From positions 62,001-126,000 of the forward strand of contig JABANP010000104.1 of NCBI GenBank assembly GCA_013115135.1: a stretch of DNA of 64,000 nucleotides. The letters run 5' to 3'. This DNA comes from Perkinsus olseni. Lineage: Eukaryota > Perkinsozoa > Perkinsida > Perkinsidae. Each line of letters begins with the position of its first letter. Within the stretch, counting starts at the first letter, position 1. This document shows positions 38,320 to 47,942 of the stretch, one piece after another. The notes under the pieces were generated by a model, which saw only the letters and a program-made list of their open reading frames with translations, searched no databases and was not told the origin of the DNA. A program made the translations under genes and the position numbers.

Positions 38320-38856
38320 GGCCCCCACATACGCTACACCCCCCCCCTATCCCCCCATATAGGCTACACCCCCCTATCCCCCATATAGGCTACGGCCCCC
38401 TATCCCCCCATATAGGCTACGGCCCCCTATCCCCCCATATAGGCTACACCCCCCTATCCCCCCATATAGGCTACGGCCCCCTATCCCCCCACATAGGCTA
38501 CGGCCCCCTATCCCCCACATAGGCTACGGCCCCCTTATCCCCCCACATAGGCTACGGCCCCCTTATCCCCCCATATAGGCTACGGCCCCCTATCCCCCCA
38601 TATAGGCTACGGCCCCCTATCCCCCCACATAGGCTACGGCCCCCTATCCCCCCACATAGGCTACGGCCCCCTTATCCCCCCACATAGGCTACACCCCCCT
38701 ATCCCCCCCACATAGGCTACGACCCCCCTGTCCCCCCATATAGGCTACACCCCCCTATCCCCCCCACATAGGCTACGGCCCCCTATCCCCCCATATAGGC
38801 TACGGCCCCCTATCCCCCCATATAGGCTACGGCCCCCCTATCCCCCCGTATGGGCT
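38320..38856. repeat. 27-bp minisatellite, about 19 copies
   Basis: The unit is close to CCCCCCATATAGGCTACGG plus CCCCTAT, repeated head to tail. Copies vary between CATATAGG and CACATAGG, between CTACGG and CTACAC, and by one or two C residues. Strand asymmetry is strong: the plus strand is C-rich with runs of 5-8 C. Confidence 0.95.
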
Positions 38857-38893
38857 TCTGAATGGTATAGATGTTGAAAAGGTGCAGACTTTT

Positions 38894-38944
38894 CTCTCCA
38901 CATGAGCCTATTATTCTATAATAGTAGTTGGCTCATGTGGAGAG
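38894..38944. repeat. Perfect 15-bp hairpin after the minisatellite
   Basis: CTCTCCACATGAGCC at 38894-38908 is the exact reverse complement of 38930-38944, with a 21-nt AT-rich loop. It starts about 40 bp after the minisatellite ends. It could be a structured RNA or the tip of a small foldback element. Confidence 0.8.
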
Positions 38945-40063
38945 GCTCAGCAAGATACTCGTCTCGCTAATATCGAAGTTCTTCGATGTGCACCATAGAG
39001 TAACCGTTGCGATCTCTTCGAAGAGATACTCTCTCCAATGTGCTGAGGGGGTCTCTGTGGCAATTGATTAGCAGTGTGATCAGATGGTTTGCCGAGAAGG
39101 TATCCTCAAAGGGTGCATTCGAAAAGATATTCTCTGTCAGAGGAGCTCCCTTTTATTCCAGCGAGTGTTGCTATTGCTTCGATCGACAGTTAAATTGCCC
39201 ACTGATGAGAGCTTCATCAGTTTATCTATCTTTCCGATCGCTTTCAACCATCACACGTCCCATCAACGACATCTCCTGTGCCATGCCTGGTACTTCCTTG
39301 ATTTCTGTCGACGGGTTATCTGTCAGCGAGGCAGTCATAGATGCTCTGTCAATGATGACACAACCTGCTCCTTTCGAAAGTCTTTTCAGGATGGTACGCC
39401 TTGGTGAGAGCCCCTTCGGGCTGGACTCTCTCTCTAAGGACGTTCATAGGAAAATCATGTCGAGGAGGAAATCACGCTGAGAGCATCATTTTTGGTTGTC
39501 AGCTCCCGTGACGGTGGACACTTGTCCTCTGTTCCGTACGTACCGCGAAGCGAGTTGTCTTAAGCCTGCACTCCAGCCACTCCGCTATGGGTCTATGCAG
39601 GGCACCCTCGAGTGAGGATCTGCGCACTATCCGGAGTGGAATCTGAGGATGCCACGTCAACTCAGGTGTGTCAACTTGATAATAACCTCACAGTGAACGG
39701 CAAAGCGAAAAGCCAAACCACTCGAATGTGACCACGCAACCAGTGGGAGGACTGAGACTAAAAAATATCGATTCGGTAAGTTAAGAGCGACTGCGTCCGC
39801 AGATGTGGCCGAGAAAAAATCATCGTCTGCTCATACATGTACGGGTAGGCCCTACCTTGGTAACTCTACCGTCTATCCGAGGGTAGGAGTAGCTCAGGAA
39901 GCCGCTTTGCGCTGTTCCAGACCTCAGCAGGAGAAGACGGACTAAAGAGATTCGTGTGCCTGATTGGGAGCCCGAAGAACCGCATAGTCAAAACGACAAG
40001 CTCACGCTCACCGTTTCACATGAGGGGTAAAATCAAATTATACACGCGGGTGGAATGTGTGGT
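38945..40063. other. No gene clearly supported
   Basis: A plus-strand frame is open for 157 codons at 39007-39480 but begins at a non-ATG codon and shows no domain. Confidence 0.3.
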
Positions 40064-40264
40064 TCAACACACGCAATGCCAGTAGATATTGACCGGGGAT
40101 ATCGGAGTGCATTTGCAGCCTGGCGAGCAAGTGCCAGAACAGAAACCCGAGTTCAGTTCGTCATCCTTCGTCATGAGCCTAGGGGCGGAGGGCTCGGCCT
40201 TGATACCAGAGCACTGCATCAAGCAGTATACAGCGCAAACAAGGAGGACAGCGAGGCAGCGCAT
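40064..40264 (-). CDS. Small secreted Cys-rich peptide 2
   Basis: 66 aa, intronless, starting MRCLAVLLVCAVYCLMQCSG, a signal peptide clearly related to that of peptide 1 (both MR.-A-L...VYC.L.CS). An IKAEPS / KDDEL spacer follows, again like peptide 1. The mature tail has six cysteines, C-X3-C-X3-C-X-C-X11-C-X-C, ending HCVC. It lacks the two paired extra Cys of peptides 1 and 3. A plus-strand frame across it is open by chance. Confidence 0.7.
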   Translation of the reverse strand: MRCLAVLLVCAVYCLMQCSGIKAEPSAPRLMTKDDELNSGFCSGTCSPGCKCTPISPVNIYWHCVC

Positions 40265-41285
40265 GGATTACAACAGGCGATTTACTACAGTGATTGGCGG
40301 TTTTGGTGGCGCTAAAAGAGCTCTTGCACGCATGCTCCGTGACACACCACTCAGCTCAAGCTGAGCCGGCTCGACGGGGGTTATTGTGAACATGTTTCCG
40401 GTATGCTCTGCAGTAGATGTCATTGGGAGTTCGTCGTGGTGAGTGGGAAGACCTGATGCCATTACGCAGCAATGGGCTAGCAGCATAAACGGGCCTTCAT
40501 ATCCTGAGCGAGTCACTTAGCGCGAGGGACTTCCCGACCGTGACGCTCCGGGAACGATATGCTACGGCGAATCACGAGAACCTGCGAGGCTCGACTGGTA
40601 GCCCAACAGCTGTCAAGAAACCGAACCCGTGTAAGTCAGTCTGCAGGGACTCAGCGCAGGTTGGTTTGGGCATGACTCTGCCCCAGCTGCAGCGGACGGC
40701 CTGACGGATGCACTGTTCTGGAGGGGGACAGGGATGATTCATCAGCCATTCTATCAGGCCCTCCGTACGGAGGAGATGAATGACTCTGTTTGTGATGAGC
40801 AGTCGTACATCCGATTTCCTCATCGCCGAGAAATATCAAATATCTGATGGCCGATATGCTGTCGCAAGGTCTCTACAGTCTCGCTTGGTCTGTTATTGTC
40901 GTGGACAGGCCTCAGCCCGTGTCAGCCGGAACTTTCACTAGGACCCTCGTTGCGATGGATTCTGTGTGGAAGAGTTCGAGGCCAGTGCCCATATTCTACC
41001 ATGTAACTCGGCAACAGGAAACGAAATAGAAGAATCTTGGACTGAGGATTGACTGATTGATCGTCCGACTCGATGACAGAATGAACCGGACCGGAAATTC
41101 ATGGACTTATAGCTTCTCGGGAGGCCGTACCAGAGCCACGCGAGAGCCCGCTGACGGGAATCGCGGGAAGGGATCATGGTGGTCCCGGGGGAAGGCTACC
41201 TGATTAACACGGGCCGAAAGGACTGTAGGGCAATAGGCTAGATTACTCTGAGACTAATACTAACTACTCCCCATTGATGAGGCGT
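40265..41285. other. Spacer between peptide genes
   Basis: ORFs of 60-90 codons without domains on both strands. No fourth peptide copy was found. Confidence 0.35.
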
Positions 41286-41468
41286 TCAACAATCGCAGCA
41301 TATCGCTATCCCCGTGGGTAGGGTGCAGCACTGACAGCCGACGATCGGACATACCATACCAGGGAGACACAACACGACTCCTCCCACACTCGGGTCAGCA
41401 ACATGGTCCTTCATGCTGGAACTTTGCTGAATGGCGCACACAGCGATGAGCAGCGCGAGGAAGCGCAT
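41286..41468 (-). CDS. Small secreted Cys-rich peptide 3
   Basis: 60 aa, intronless. The signal peptide MRFLALLIAVCAIQQSSS is followed by a short spacer (MKDHVADPS) and a tail C-X5-C-X4-C-X-C-C-X8-C-C-X-C ending CCDC, the same closing motif as peptide 1. The spacer is shorter than in the other two. Same strand as peptides 1 and 2, about 1 kb upstream of peptide 2. Confidence 0.65.
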   Translation of the reverse strand: MRFLALLIAVCAIQQSSSMKDHVADPSVGGVVLCLPGMVCPIVGCQCCTLPTGIAICCDC

Positions 41469-42524
41469 TAACGTTGAGAGATGAACGCTGAAAGCGTCAT
41501 TTTTTTCCTGTGTGAGAGCCTATTGCCGGTGCCAGTTGGCCTGAGAGTCGGGAATGAGCGTCATGGCTAATGCGAAGGCAATACGGTCGAGTACGTCATG
41601 AACGTGTCTCTCTCACCTCCATGATTCGGGATCGATTCCCCAGCCACAGCACGCGTGCGTTAAGCTTGTTGTAGGGTTCGTGTCGGGTATGAACTAGTGG
41701 TGACTCTAGAGCTCAGATTCAGTTAACACAACCGTAAGGGGCCTTAGGTTGAGTGGTTAGTGAGAGGAGTGACTACACAGGGCGACTAGAGCTGGGACGA
41801 CGACCAACTATACCAGCCGCGCCGATTCGCTATAGATCTGATGAAGCACGCATGCACACGAAGTCCGCAACATCCCACTACAAGCTTAACCACCGGCATC
41901 GATGGGAAGGCAAGTCACATATTCGAAGGCACATGAACACGGCTACAAAAGACTCTGAGTGGGGGAGGAAGGCGGGGAAGAGAACCTCGAAACCCGTCCC
42001 GAAACCCGAGGCGGCAACCAGACCTTCCAACTGTAGCCGATGGCAGTCGAAGCGAAGCGGTCGTTTACACCAAACTAGCTTCCCGAAAACGTACGACTCG
42101 TTTCCCCCAACAGAACACTGCCTCGGAAATTCGAGTGCCCGAAGGGCGACGGTCGTCGCCTTCTCGACTGGCGAGCGAGGTCACCTTCCTTTGCACGAAA
42201 TATCTATTTCCCCCTGCTTGGTTGCGTTTAATAATTGTGGATCTTCGCTGACACAGTCCGAAGAGCTTGCTATCATTAGCAGCATCCCGGATTGATAGCG
42301 GCAACAGTGTGTGAGTGTCTAGCCTACTACCGGGACCGGCTCGGTTGCATTCTCCCCGACGACATGCTCACCTCCTGGGGACTTTCGTAGCTCAGACCGT
42401 TCATTGGTCACCGATACGAAGTGATTATCGATCGGTTTGTGAAGAGGCCCCCCCGCGCTGTTGGCAACGACAGTGACCGTGCTCCTTGATGGTGCATTCA
42501 TGCAGTATCCATAAGGTCACTGTT
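41469..42524. other. No gene clearly supported
   Basis: A 180-codon plus-strand frame (41753-42295) opens with a non-conserved basic sequence; neither signal peptide nor domain. It holds a B-box-like motif at 41628-41640 and the 5' flank of family copy A. Confidence 0.35.
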
Positions 42525-43384
42525 ATGTTGGCTAAACCTTCCATCGCCGAAGCCCTAGCGGCTGCTACCGCTGTGCTGCTGTCGAGCCTGCCCCTCTCCG
42601 ACGCGACCAAAGCAGCAGCCCGATCCATTCCCGCCTATGATGTAAGGATAGTGTCGGTGTACTTCAAGTACGTCAAGTTGACGCTCGTGGCTTACCATCC
42701 AGCGTGTTGCCCCCTGTACATTCTCAAGAAGCAAATTCATTTTTCCCCATCTGCGTAGACTGGGAACGACACGCCTGTTTCGTTTCCCTCAGGATTACCC
42801 TCGGGCCAGAAAGGCGGTCTTTGACGACAAAATCAACGCCCTTCATTGCTCATTTAGCAACGACCAATTTCGGAAGCGCAATGAGTATTCAGCGGCGCTG
42901 GACTTCTACATCAGCGACGACACCGTGATGACTGGGGCCATCACCTGCCCGAAGGCTGGTGACGAGGAAGCCTTCCAAGCTTCGTAAGACACAGAGGAAA
43001 ATGAAGTCTCTTTTTTCCCAGCCGTGTTTCCTATTCTCCAGTTACCAGAGAAGCCTCACCCTCAAGATGTATAACCCGGACTTTGGTCAAGAATCAGACG
43101 GCTTCCGATTCAGTGGCTCTCCTCCTCCTCGCAGGAAAGGTCTCGATCCACTTAGGAGGCTCAGCTTACCTAACCCTCACTCTCACGACGAAAACCAGCT
43201 CCCAATAGCCGCGAAGACGAGAGAGGCGCTCTGCTCTGATGCCGTTGAGGCTTCAAGGGCTGTATTCGGTAGTTTCGCAGACTTGTGCGCCAAGGTACGC
43301 AAATCTTCCAAAGCTGCCGTCAAAGCCGCTGTCAAAGCCGCCGTCAAAGCTACCGGTAGTGAAGAATTTAAAACGGCTGCCTAA
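42525..43384 (+). CDS. Secreted three-exon family, copy A
   Basis: Exons 42525-42641, 42793-42983 and 43042-43384 splice in frame (phases 0 and 2; introns 151 and 58 nt) to 216 aa. Exon 1 is a signal peptide (MLAKPSIAEALAAATAVLLS, cleavage likely near SDA). Exon 2, which lacks an ATG, reads DYPRARKAVFDDKINALHCS and later LDFYIS, GAITCPKAG and AFQAS. Exon 3 reads LKMYNPDFG, PPPRRKGLDPLRRLSLP and FGSFADLCAKV, with a short Ala/Lys-rich run (KAAVKAAVKAAVKA) near its end. Two cysteines in exon 2 (HCS and TCP) and one in LC are shared by the family. Donors GTAAGG and GTAAGA and both acceptors are canonical. No known domain; secretion is inferred from the leader. First of the tandem array. Confidence 0.8.
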
Positions 43385-43808
43385 CGACTGTGGCTTCAAA
43401 GAGATGATTCCTCCGCCTTAGTGAGCTTCATGAGTTCATATCCATCAATTCCGGTCAATCTTTATCTTATGTGACAGAACCGCAAATCGAATGCATGGAT
43501 GAGATGATTATGACGATGTTGTTGTGTGCAGCCACTTAGGTTTTGTGTTTGTCTAAATCTCAATGAAGGTGCTGTACTGAAACGGCTGTAGTGATTCTGG
43601 TTTCGGCTCCGTCTGCCCACGCAAAGGAGAGCCGCTGGCCAGGAGGGGAACGATCCTAGGAATATACGTGTTTGCTCCCTTTCAGGTCCAACGCCGAAAA
43701 CCGGCTTAGTCTGACTAGCGCCGATGTATCTTGTCTTAAGAGGGATGAGTTTAGGCGAGCAGCTCGCCGCGAGCTTATTGAGCACTAAAGTAGCGCTCAG
43801 GCAGAGGG
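43385..43808. other. 3' flank duplicated with the gene array
   Basis: Contains GATGTTGTTGTGTG and GGTTTTGTGTTTG words that recur after copy D (about 49,370-49,420) and, weaker, after copy B (about 51,300), so the duplicated unit included downstream flank. Confidence 0.5.
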
Positions 43809-43867
43809 CAGTACAGTACAGTACAGTACAGTACAGTACAGTACAGTACAGTACAGTACAGTACAGT
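43809..43867. repeat. (GTACA)11 microsatellite
   Basis: Eleven perfect GTACA units from 43811, directly left of the transposon region. Confidence 0.95.
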
Positions 43868-43886
43868 GAAGCAGTACTACTGCTCA

Positions 43887-43911
43887 ATTCGATGAGCAGT
43901 GCTCATCGAAT
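43887..43911. repeat. 12-bp near-perfect palindrome
   Basis: ATTCGATGAGCA, one base, then its exact reverse complement. It sits between the microsatellite and the MULE 3' end. Confidence 0.85.
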
Positions 43912-43940
43912 AGGGCAAGAGAATACAGACACAAGCTTTG

Positions 43941-44897
43941 CTAGGTCCGGAATTGGGAATGGTCGGAGCGTCTCAAGTCAGGAAGGTCTCCGACTGCTGC
44001 TGGGAACAGGTTAACAGTGTCACTGTCGAGTTGCTCAAAAACATACAACCTCATCCGGGACTCGTCGAACACAACGAGCTCAGGGTCAGATCCGGAGGGG
44101 CCTAGAGCAAACTGAGTCAACCTAGCCAAGACATGCAAAGCGCATGTGTTGGACCCAGTACTCTGCTGCTGAATGCCCATGAAAATTACAGGTTTATTGG
44201 GACCGTAGAGTGTTCGCAAGTAGTGCTTAGCGATAGCGGGTATGCTGTTGACTCCACGGGATAGGCTGTCCATGTAGTAAATAGTTCCTTCTACCCTTGC
44301 AGTCCCAGCGTAGTGATGCTCTGTAGCCAAATTTATAGGCTGCAATAGCAACCCATGACCGGGCGCTCGATTAAACGAGCCTAGCTGGCCGCCGTATCCC
44401 TGCGACATGTACATCGGTTGTGGAGGCACCAGCCTTCCTCCCATGCGTCGCCACAAGATGGTCATCCATGCATCTATGATTGGCTCGTCGATATCCATAC
44501 CTGGAGTGAGCAAGCGCGCTCTCTCTTCATTATGGAGGACCAATTCCTCCGCATACTCACTACCAGGAATAGTTTGAAACACTTTCCAAACCTGATTCCG
44601 GTCAACCCTCCCTGGATCCTGGGTTCCAGGAATAGTCGCCTCACCACGCCGATCTTGATCCACTGTCCGTCTAGAGGCATCGCCAGCACTGGTCTGGCTC
44701 GGGTTGGCTGAGCCAGCTGGAACTTCCAACACCACAACATCTTCACCAAAGGGCCGTACAATGCTGAAGAAATCAGTGCCTTCTTGCTCTTCGTCGAGAT
44801 CGGGCACGAAGAACTCTGGACCGGTTGGAGTACTTGGAATAATCGCAGGCCGAATGCGTCGAAGCACAGCCCTCGCCGAGGCGAACCATCGTTGCAA
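43941..44897 (-). CDS. C48 (Ulp1-like) cysteine protease part of the MULE
   Basis: About 318 codons. The catalytic set of C48 proteases can be read: His in TEHHYAG, Asp in IYYMDSLSRG, Gln in MGIQQQSTGSNTC and Cys in the same NTC followed by ALHVLARL. In Ulp1/SENP enzymes this set removes SUMO-like modifiers; in transposons the role is unknown. An acidic N-terminal half (VPDLDEEQEG) precedes it. It overlaps the transposase frame by about 120 bp, offset by one, so the two are probably halves of one polyprotein split by a frame shift or unseen intron. Confidence 0.7.
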   Translation of the reverse strand: MQRWFASARAVLRRIRPAIIPSTPTGPEFFVPDLDEEQEGTDFFSIVRPFGEDVVVLEVPAGSANPSQTSAGDASRRTVDQDRRGEATIPGTQDPGRVDRNQVWKVFQTIPGSEYAEELVLHNEERARLLTPGMDIDEPIIDAWMTILWRRMGGRLVPPQPMYMSQGYGGQLGSFNRAPGHGLLLQPINLATEHHYAGTARVEGTIYYMDSLSRGVNSIPAIAKHYLRTLYGPNKPVIFMGIQQQSTGSNTCALHVLARLTQFALGPSGSDPELVVFDESRMRLYVFEQLDSDTVNLFPAAVGDLPDLRRSDHSQFRT

Positions 44898-46300
44898 GCT
44901 CGGTCGAGAGCTGTCTACCTCCTCGCGATTCGCGAACCACGAGTTCAGTGAGTCTCACATCAGTAACCTCATAAGTTCGGCGACGCTTGTGTGGAGCGCC
45001 ACTTTCAAGTGAAGCTATGTCGCTCTGCACTTGATTCATAACTCTGTGCACAACAAGGACCCAAGACCACAAGTTAGGGTGCCCATCAACAGTGAATAGC
45101 GAGTTCCACTTTCGGTGGAATCCCTCTTGGTTGTTGTTCGTTCTGGGCAAACCCTCCCTCACGCGCTCTCTCATATTCCATAGATGCGGGGGGTATAGAC
45201 CATTAGGTCCATACGTGTTCAAGAAGTAGATCAGTATAGACGCTCGTTCCTCTTGACCAAGAGGCGATACAGCTTCTAAGACGCCCTCCAGCGTGATTTT
45301 GACCGGTAGAAAAGCAACCGAAAGCAAGTCATAGTAAGCATGACGACGATCACGCATAGCATCCTTGTCGCCGAGCTTGAACAGACCCTCATCCCTGAAT
45401 TTCTCCCAGACGTTGTTACCCAGATGAAATAGGCATAGGCAAATTCGCACACCAGGGAAAATAACTTCGAACGAGCTTATCGCCGCGTACTCGAAGTCGA
45501 AAATACAAGACGTATCGTCTTGTATTTTCGACTTCGAGTACGCGGCGACCCCTTAGAATCGTCTTAGACGATATCCCTGACGGAAACAGGCCAGCGACCA
45601 TCTGGAAAAACCGTTGGTACGTTGCAGCAGTCTTATTGGGAAGCGCCGCGAAGACAATCGGAACCCATCTTCCAGATCGATGTCGCAGCATAATCGTATA
45701 CTTCTGACGCCAGTGAACAGGAGCTCTTTTGAAGGTTCCATCGCATGAAATATCGACCCTAGGGGACCCTTGTAACAGCCTACTGACAACCGTTACGTCG
45801 CAGTAGACGAGTATTTGATCTGCGTCTGCTTCACCACTATCAGAATAAAGAGAAGGTCGCCACTCTCCGGCAGATTCTACATGTGTGAAGCGGGGCTCAA
45901 TGCTAAAGCCGTACCTTGCTTTGGGAACCTTCAAGGTCGGGCATAGGATTAGCCTTTGCCTTCGCTCGCCTCAAGCTCTGCATGACTGCGTCTTTCCGAC
46001 CAATATGTGACAGCCACTCAGGAGGAACTGCACTAGTAACCTTATCATAAGCTTCCACGATCGGCGTGTCGGGTCCTGCACCTCTCACCAGCTCCTTCAT
46101 CGTATTCACCATGACTTTTCCGAAGGCGTTGGGCGGGCAACAGCTGTGGGGCTTCATTGTAAGCCTGTTTTTGATAACCAACTGATCCGCAGGCAGAACA
46201 TCAGTGTCCCCAATGATAGTTAGTCGAGCGCTGCATGTAGGAAAGCCCTTCCGACCACTGCAGTTTCATTTCCAGTATGAAATGTCCTTCCCCTTCTCCT
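44898..46300 (-). pseudogene. MULE transposase with FLYWCH finger, interrupted
   Basis: The finger reads YKFCLFRKEKGKDISYWK, then a TGA (46266-46268) where family members carry Cys or another residue, then NCSGRKGFPTCSARL and, after TMKP, HSC. The DDE core follows: DGTFKRAPVHWRQKYTIML (first Asp), VPIVFAALPNKTAATYQ, then, past a foldback insert, IFDFEYAAISSFEVIFPGVR (second Asp) with CLCLFHLGNNVW. The C-terminal zone has PRTNNNQEGFHRKWN, as in MULE transposases. The 69-bp foldback at 45480-45548 sits exactly before the second catalytic Asp and shifts the frame. Confidence 0.75.
45480..45548. repeat. 33-bp perfect foldback inside the transposase core
   Basis: 45480-45512 and 45516-45548 are exact reverse complements with a 3-nt spacer. 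The right-to-left reading of the left arm is the genuine coding sequence for the second catalytic Asp region, so the other arm is an inverted copy. Confidence 0.95.
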
Positions 46301-46327
46301 TTCTGAAGAGGCAGAACTTGTAGATAA

Positions 46328-46392
46328 GAAGCGGCTTACTGCGCTCGGATAGGGTGTAGACTACACCCTATCCGAGCGCAGTAAGCCGCTTC
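46328..46392. repeat. 32-bp perfect foldback upstream of the FLYWCH finger
   Basis: 46328-46359 and 46361-46392 are exact reverse complements around a single base. One arm encodes LSERSKPLL, which runs into the FLYWCH segment. Confidence 0.95.
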
Positions 46393-47246
46393 ACCGTGTA
46401 GTGCAGTGTTTCGGGATCGGTGGAAGACATATTGTTCGATGTCCGAGAATATACGAGAAAAACAACTCACTACAGCTGTGTAGGACCATGGTATCAAATA
46501 GCGCTCAAGCGGAGCGCTCCACAAGTGCTTCACGGGGTGCACACCATGGCCTGCCAACCCGAACGTTCCGGAGGAGACCTGGTGCAATCAGATCGTATAA
46601 GTGGCTAGCGTGAAAGAAATTTGGAGATGTTGTGTGCTCCGTCCCCGTCGAGGACCCCCCGGAGATGGACCCTTTTTCATGTATGCGTGAGACTTGACAA
46701 GCCGTAATCCCCGTGTAAACGGTCCGATCGACACTAGTAACGCACACCGGAGCCAACAAAACTCGAAAGGGATAGTAGACTTTTGCGGTCAAAGCGACGA
46801 TATCTCTCTCTTTGCCGAAACGTTGCATCTTCCTCGTGCCCTTCTCGTCAGCATCGACCCTCTCCCACTCGGGGTGTAAGTGCACCAACCTTTTGTGGAC
46901 CAGATTGGGGACCGACAGCGAATCAACTGCGACCACCGCGGGTACTAGTCGATCACAGGCCACACGTTCATCTTGGTGGCCCAGCACTGCTGGGCCAGCA
47001 GCGCGTCAAACGGCCGAAAGGGACTCCGATCGAGCCTCGGGGGAAGCGGCGATGGTGGCGTACACAGGCTTCTCGGAACGCTTATATTGACCAGGGACGC
47101 TGCTGTGAACTTCAGTGGAAGACGAGGGACTTTCCTGAGGGGTCTTCCCTTCACTAGGGACAGGCTCAGCCTTGTCGTTGTTGGGGTTGTTCAGGTACTT
47201 CTTGCGGAACCATTCGGGCACGGAAGTGCAAGCCGGATTCCTCCAG

Positions 47247-47942
47247 GAGCCCGTTCAAGTGCAAAACACTTCCGAGTTCCGAGTCTGAGTACTTCCCTCC
47301 GAGTCAGTATTCGTAGTGAACGAGTTCCGAGTAATCGTCTGTTCAAGTCCGGCCGCTCGGTTTGGTCGCATTTCCGAGCTGTTTTGCAAAGTACGAATCC
47401 CGAGTTAATTTTTCTCGTGTTCAAGTCATTGCTGTGAGAAATGGCTCCGACTCGGAAAAGTAGCCTTACTCGGTGAACTTATTCCTGCGACGAAACGCGC
47501 TGCGGGACAGAAACACAACGCAACTTTTTTACTTCGTTCTCGTCAATACAATACGAGTTTGCACTATGAGGCCCTCACAGTGAGGAATAGGCTATTCCGA
47601 GTAGCTACATTACTGGTAGTAATCATTCCATAGCATAGTATGATCCAAGGGAACGGAAGCGTTGCGTTCGCAGGAAGTTCGGGTTGCGAAAGGACTCGGA
47701 AACACTAGCCCTCCCCACTCGGACTCGGATTCACCTTTAGCGAGCCGAGTGGGCGGCACTTGAACTAAGAACTCGGTTCGAGTTATCCCAGAGCTCGGAT
47801 TTCCAGGCCGCAGAGAATTTCTTAGCTCTCGGAAAGTGAACTCGGGAAAAGTTTGCACTTGAACGGACAATTTTTCTCTGAGCTCGGAAGGGTGCTCTTT
47901 CCGAGAACTAAGACTCGGAAATGGGAGCACTTGAACGGGCTT
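47247..47942. mobile_element. MITE nested in the gag gene, Harbinger-like target site
   Basis: Ends are inverted repeats, GAGCCCGTTCAAGTGC on the left and GCACTTGAACGGGCTT on the right, with at least 15 bp matching. It is flanked by CAG at 47244-47246 and 47943-47945. Removing the element and one CAG restores the gag frame from the zinc knuckle (..DC) into WRNPAC, which fixes the insertion point. A 3-bp CWG target is typical of some PIF/Harbinger elements. The interior is non-coding and packed with ACTCGGAA / TTCCGAGT words. Confidence 0.8.

Larger units (their letters stand above)
43941..46330 (-). mobile_element. FLYWCH/Mutator-like (MULE) transposon with C48 protease
   Basis: One minus-strand series reads, in order: a FLYWCH-type zinc finger, a MULE transposase core, and a Ulp1/C48-type cysteine protease. 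This order and the accessory protease recall Ulp1-carrying MULEs known from plants. Terminal inverted repeats were not found. The coding frame is broken by a stop in the zinc finger, a foldback in the core and frame shifts, so this copy is probably dead. Confidence 0.75.

Noticed and set aside
39007..39480. 157-codon plus-strand frame
   Set aside because: Non-ATG start, no domain, no conservation that can be judged from the window.
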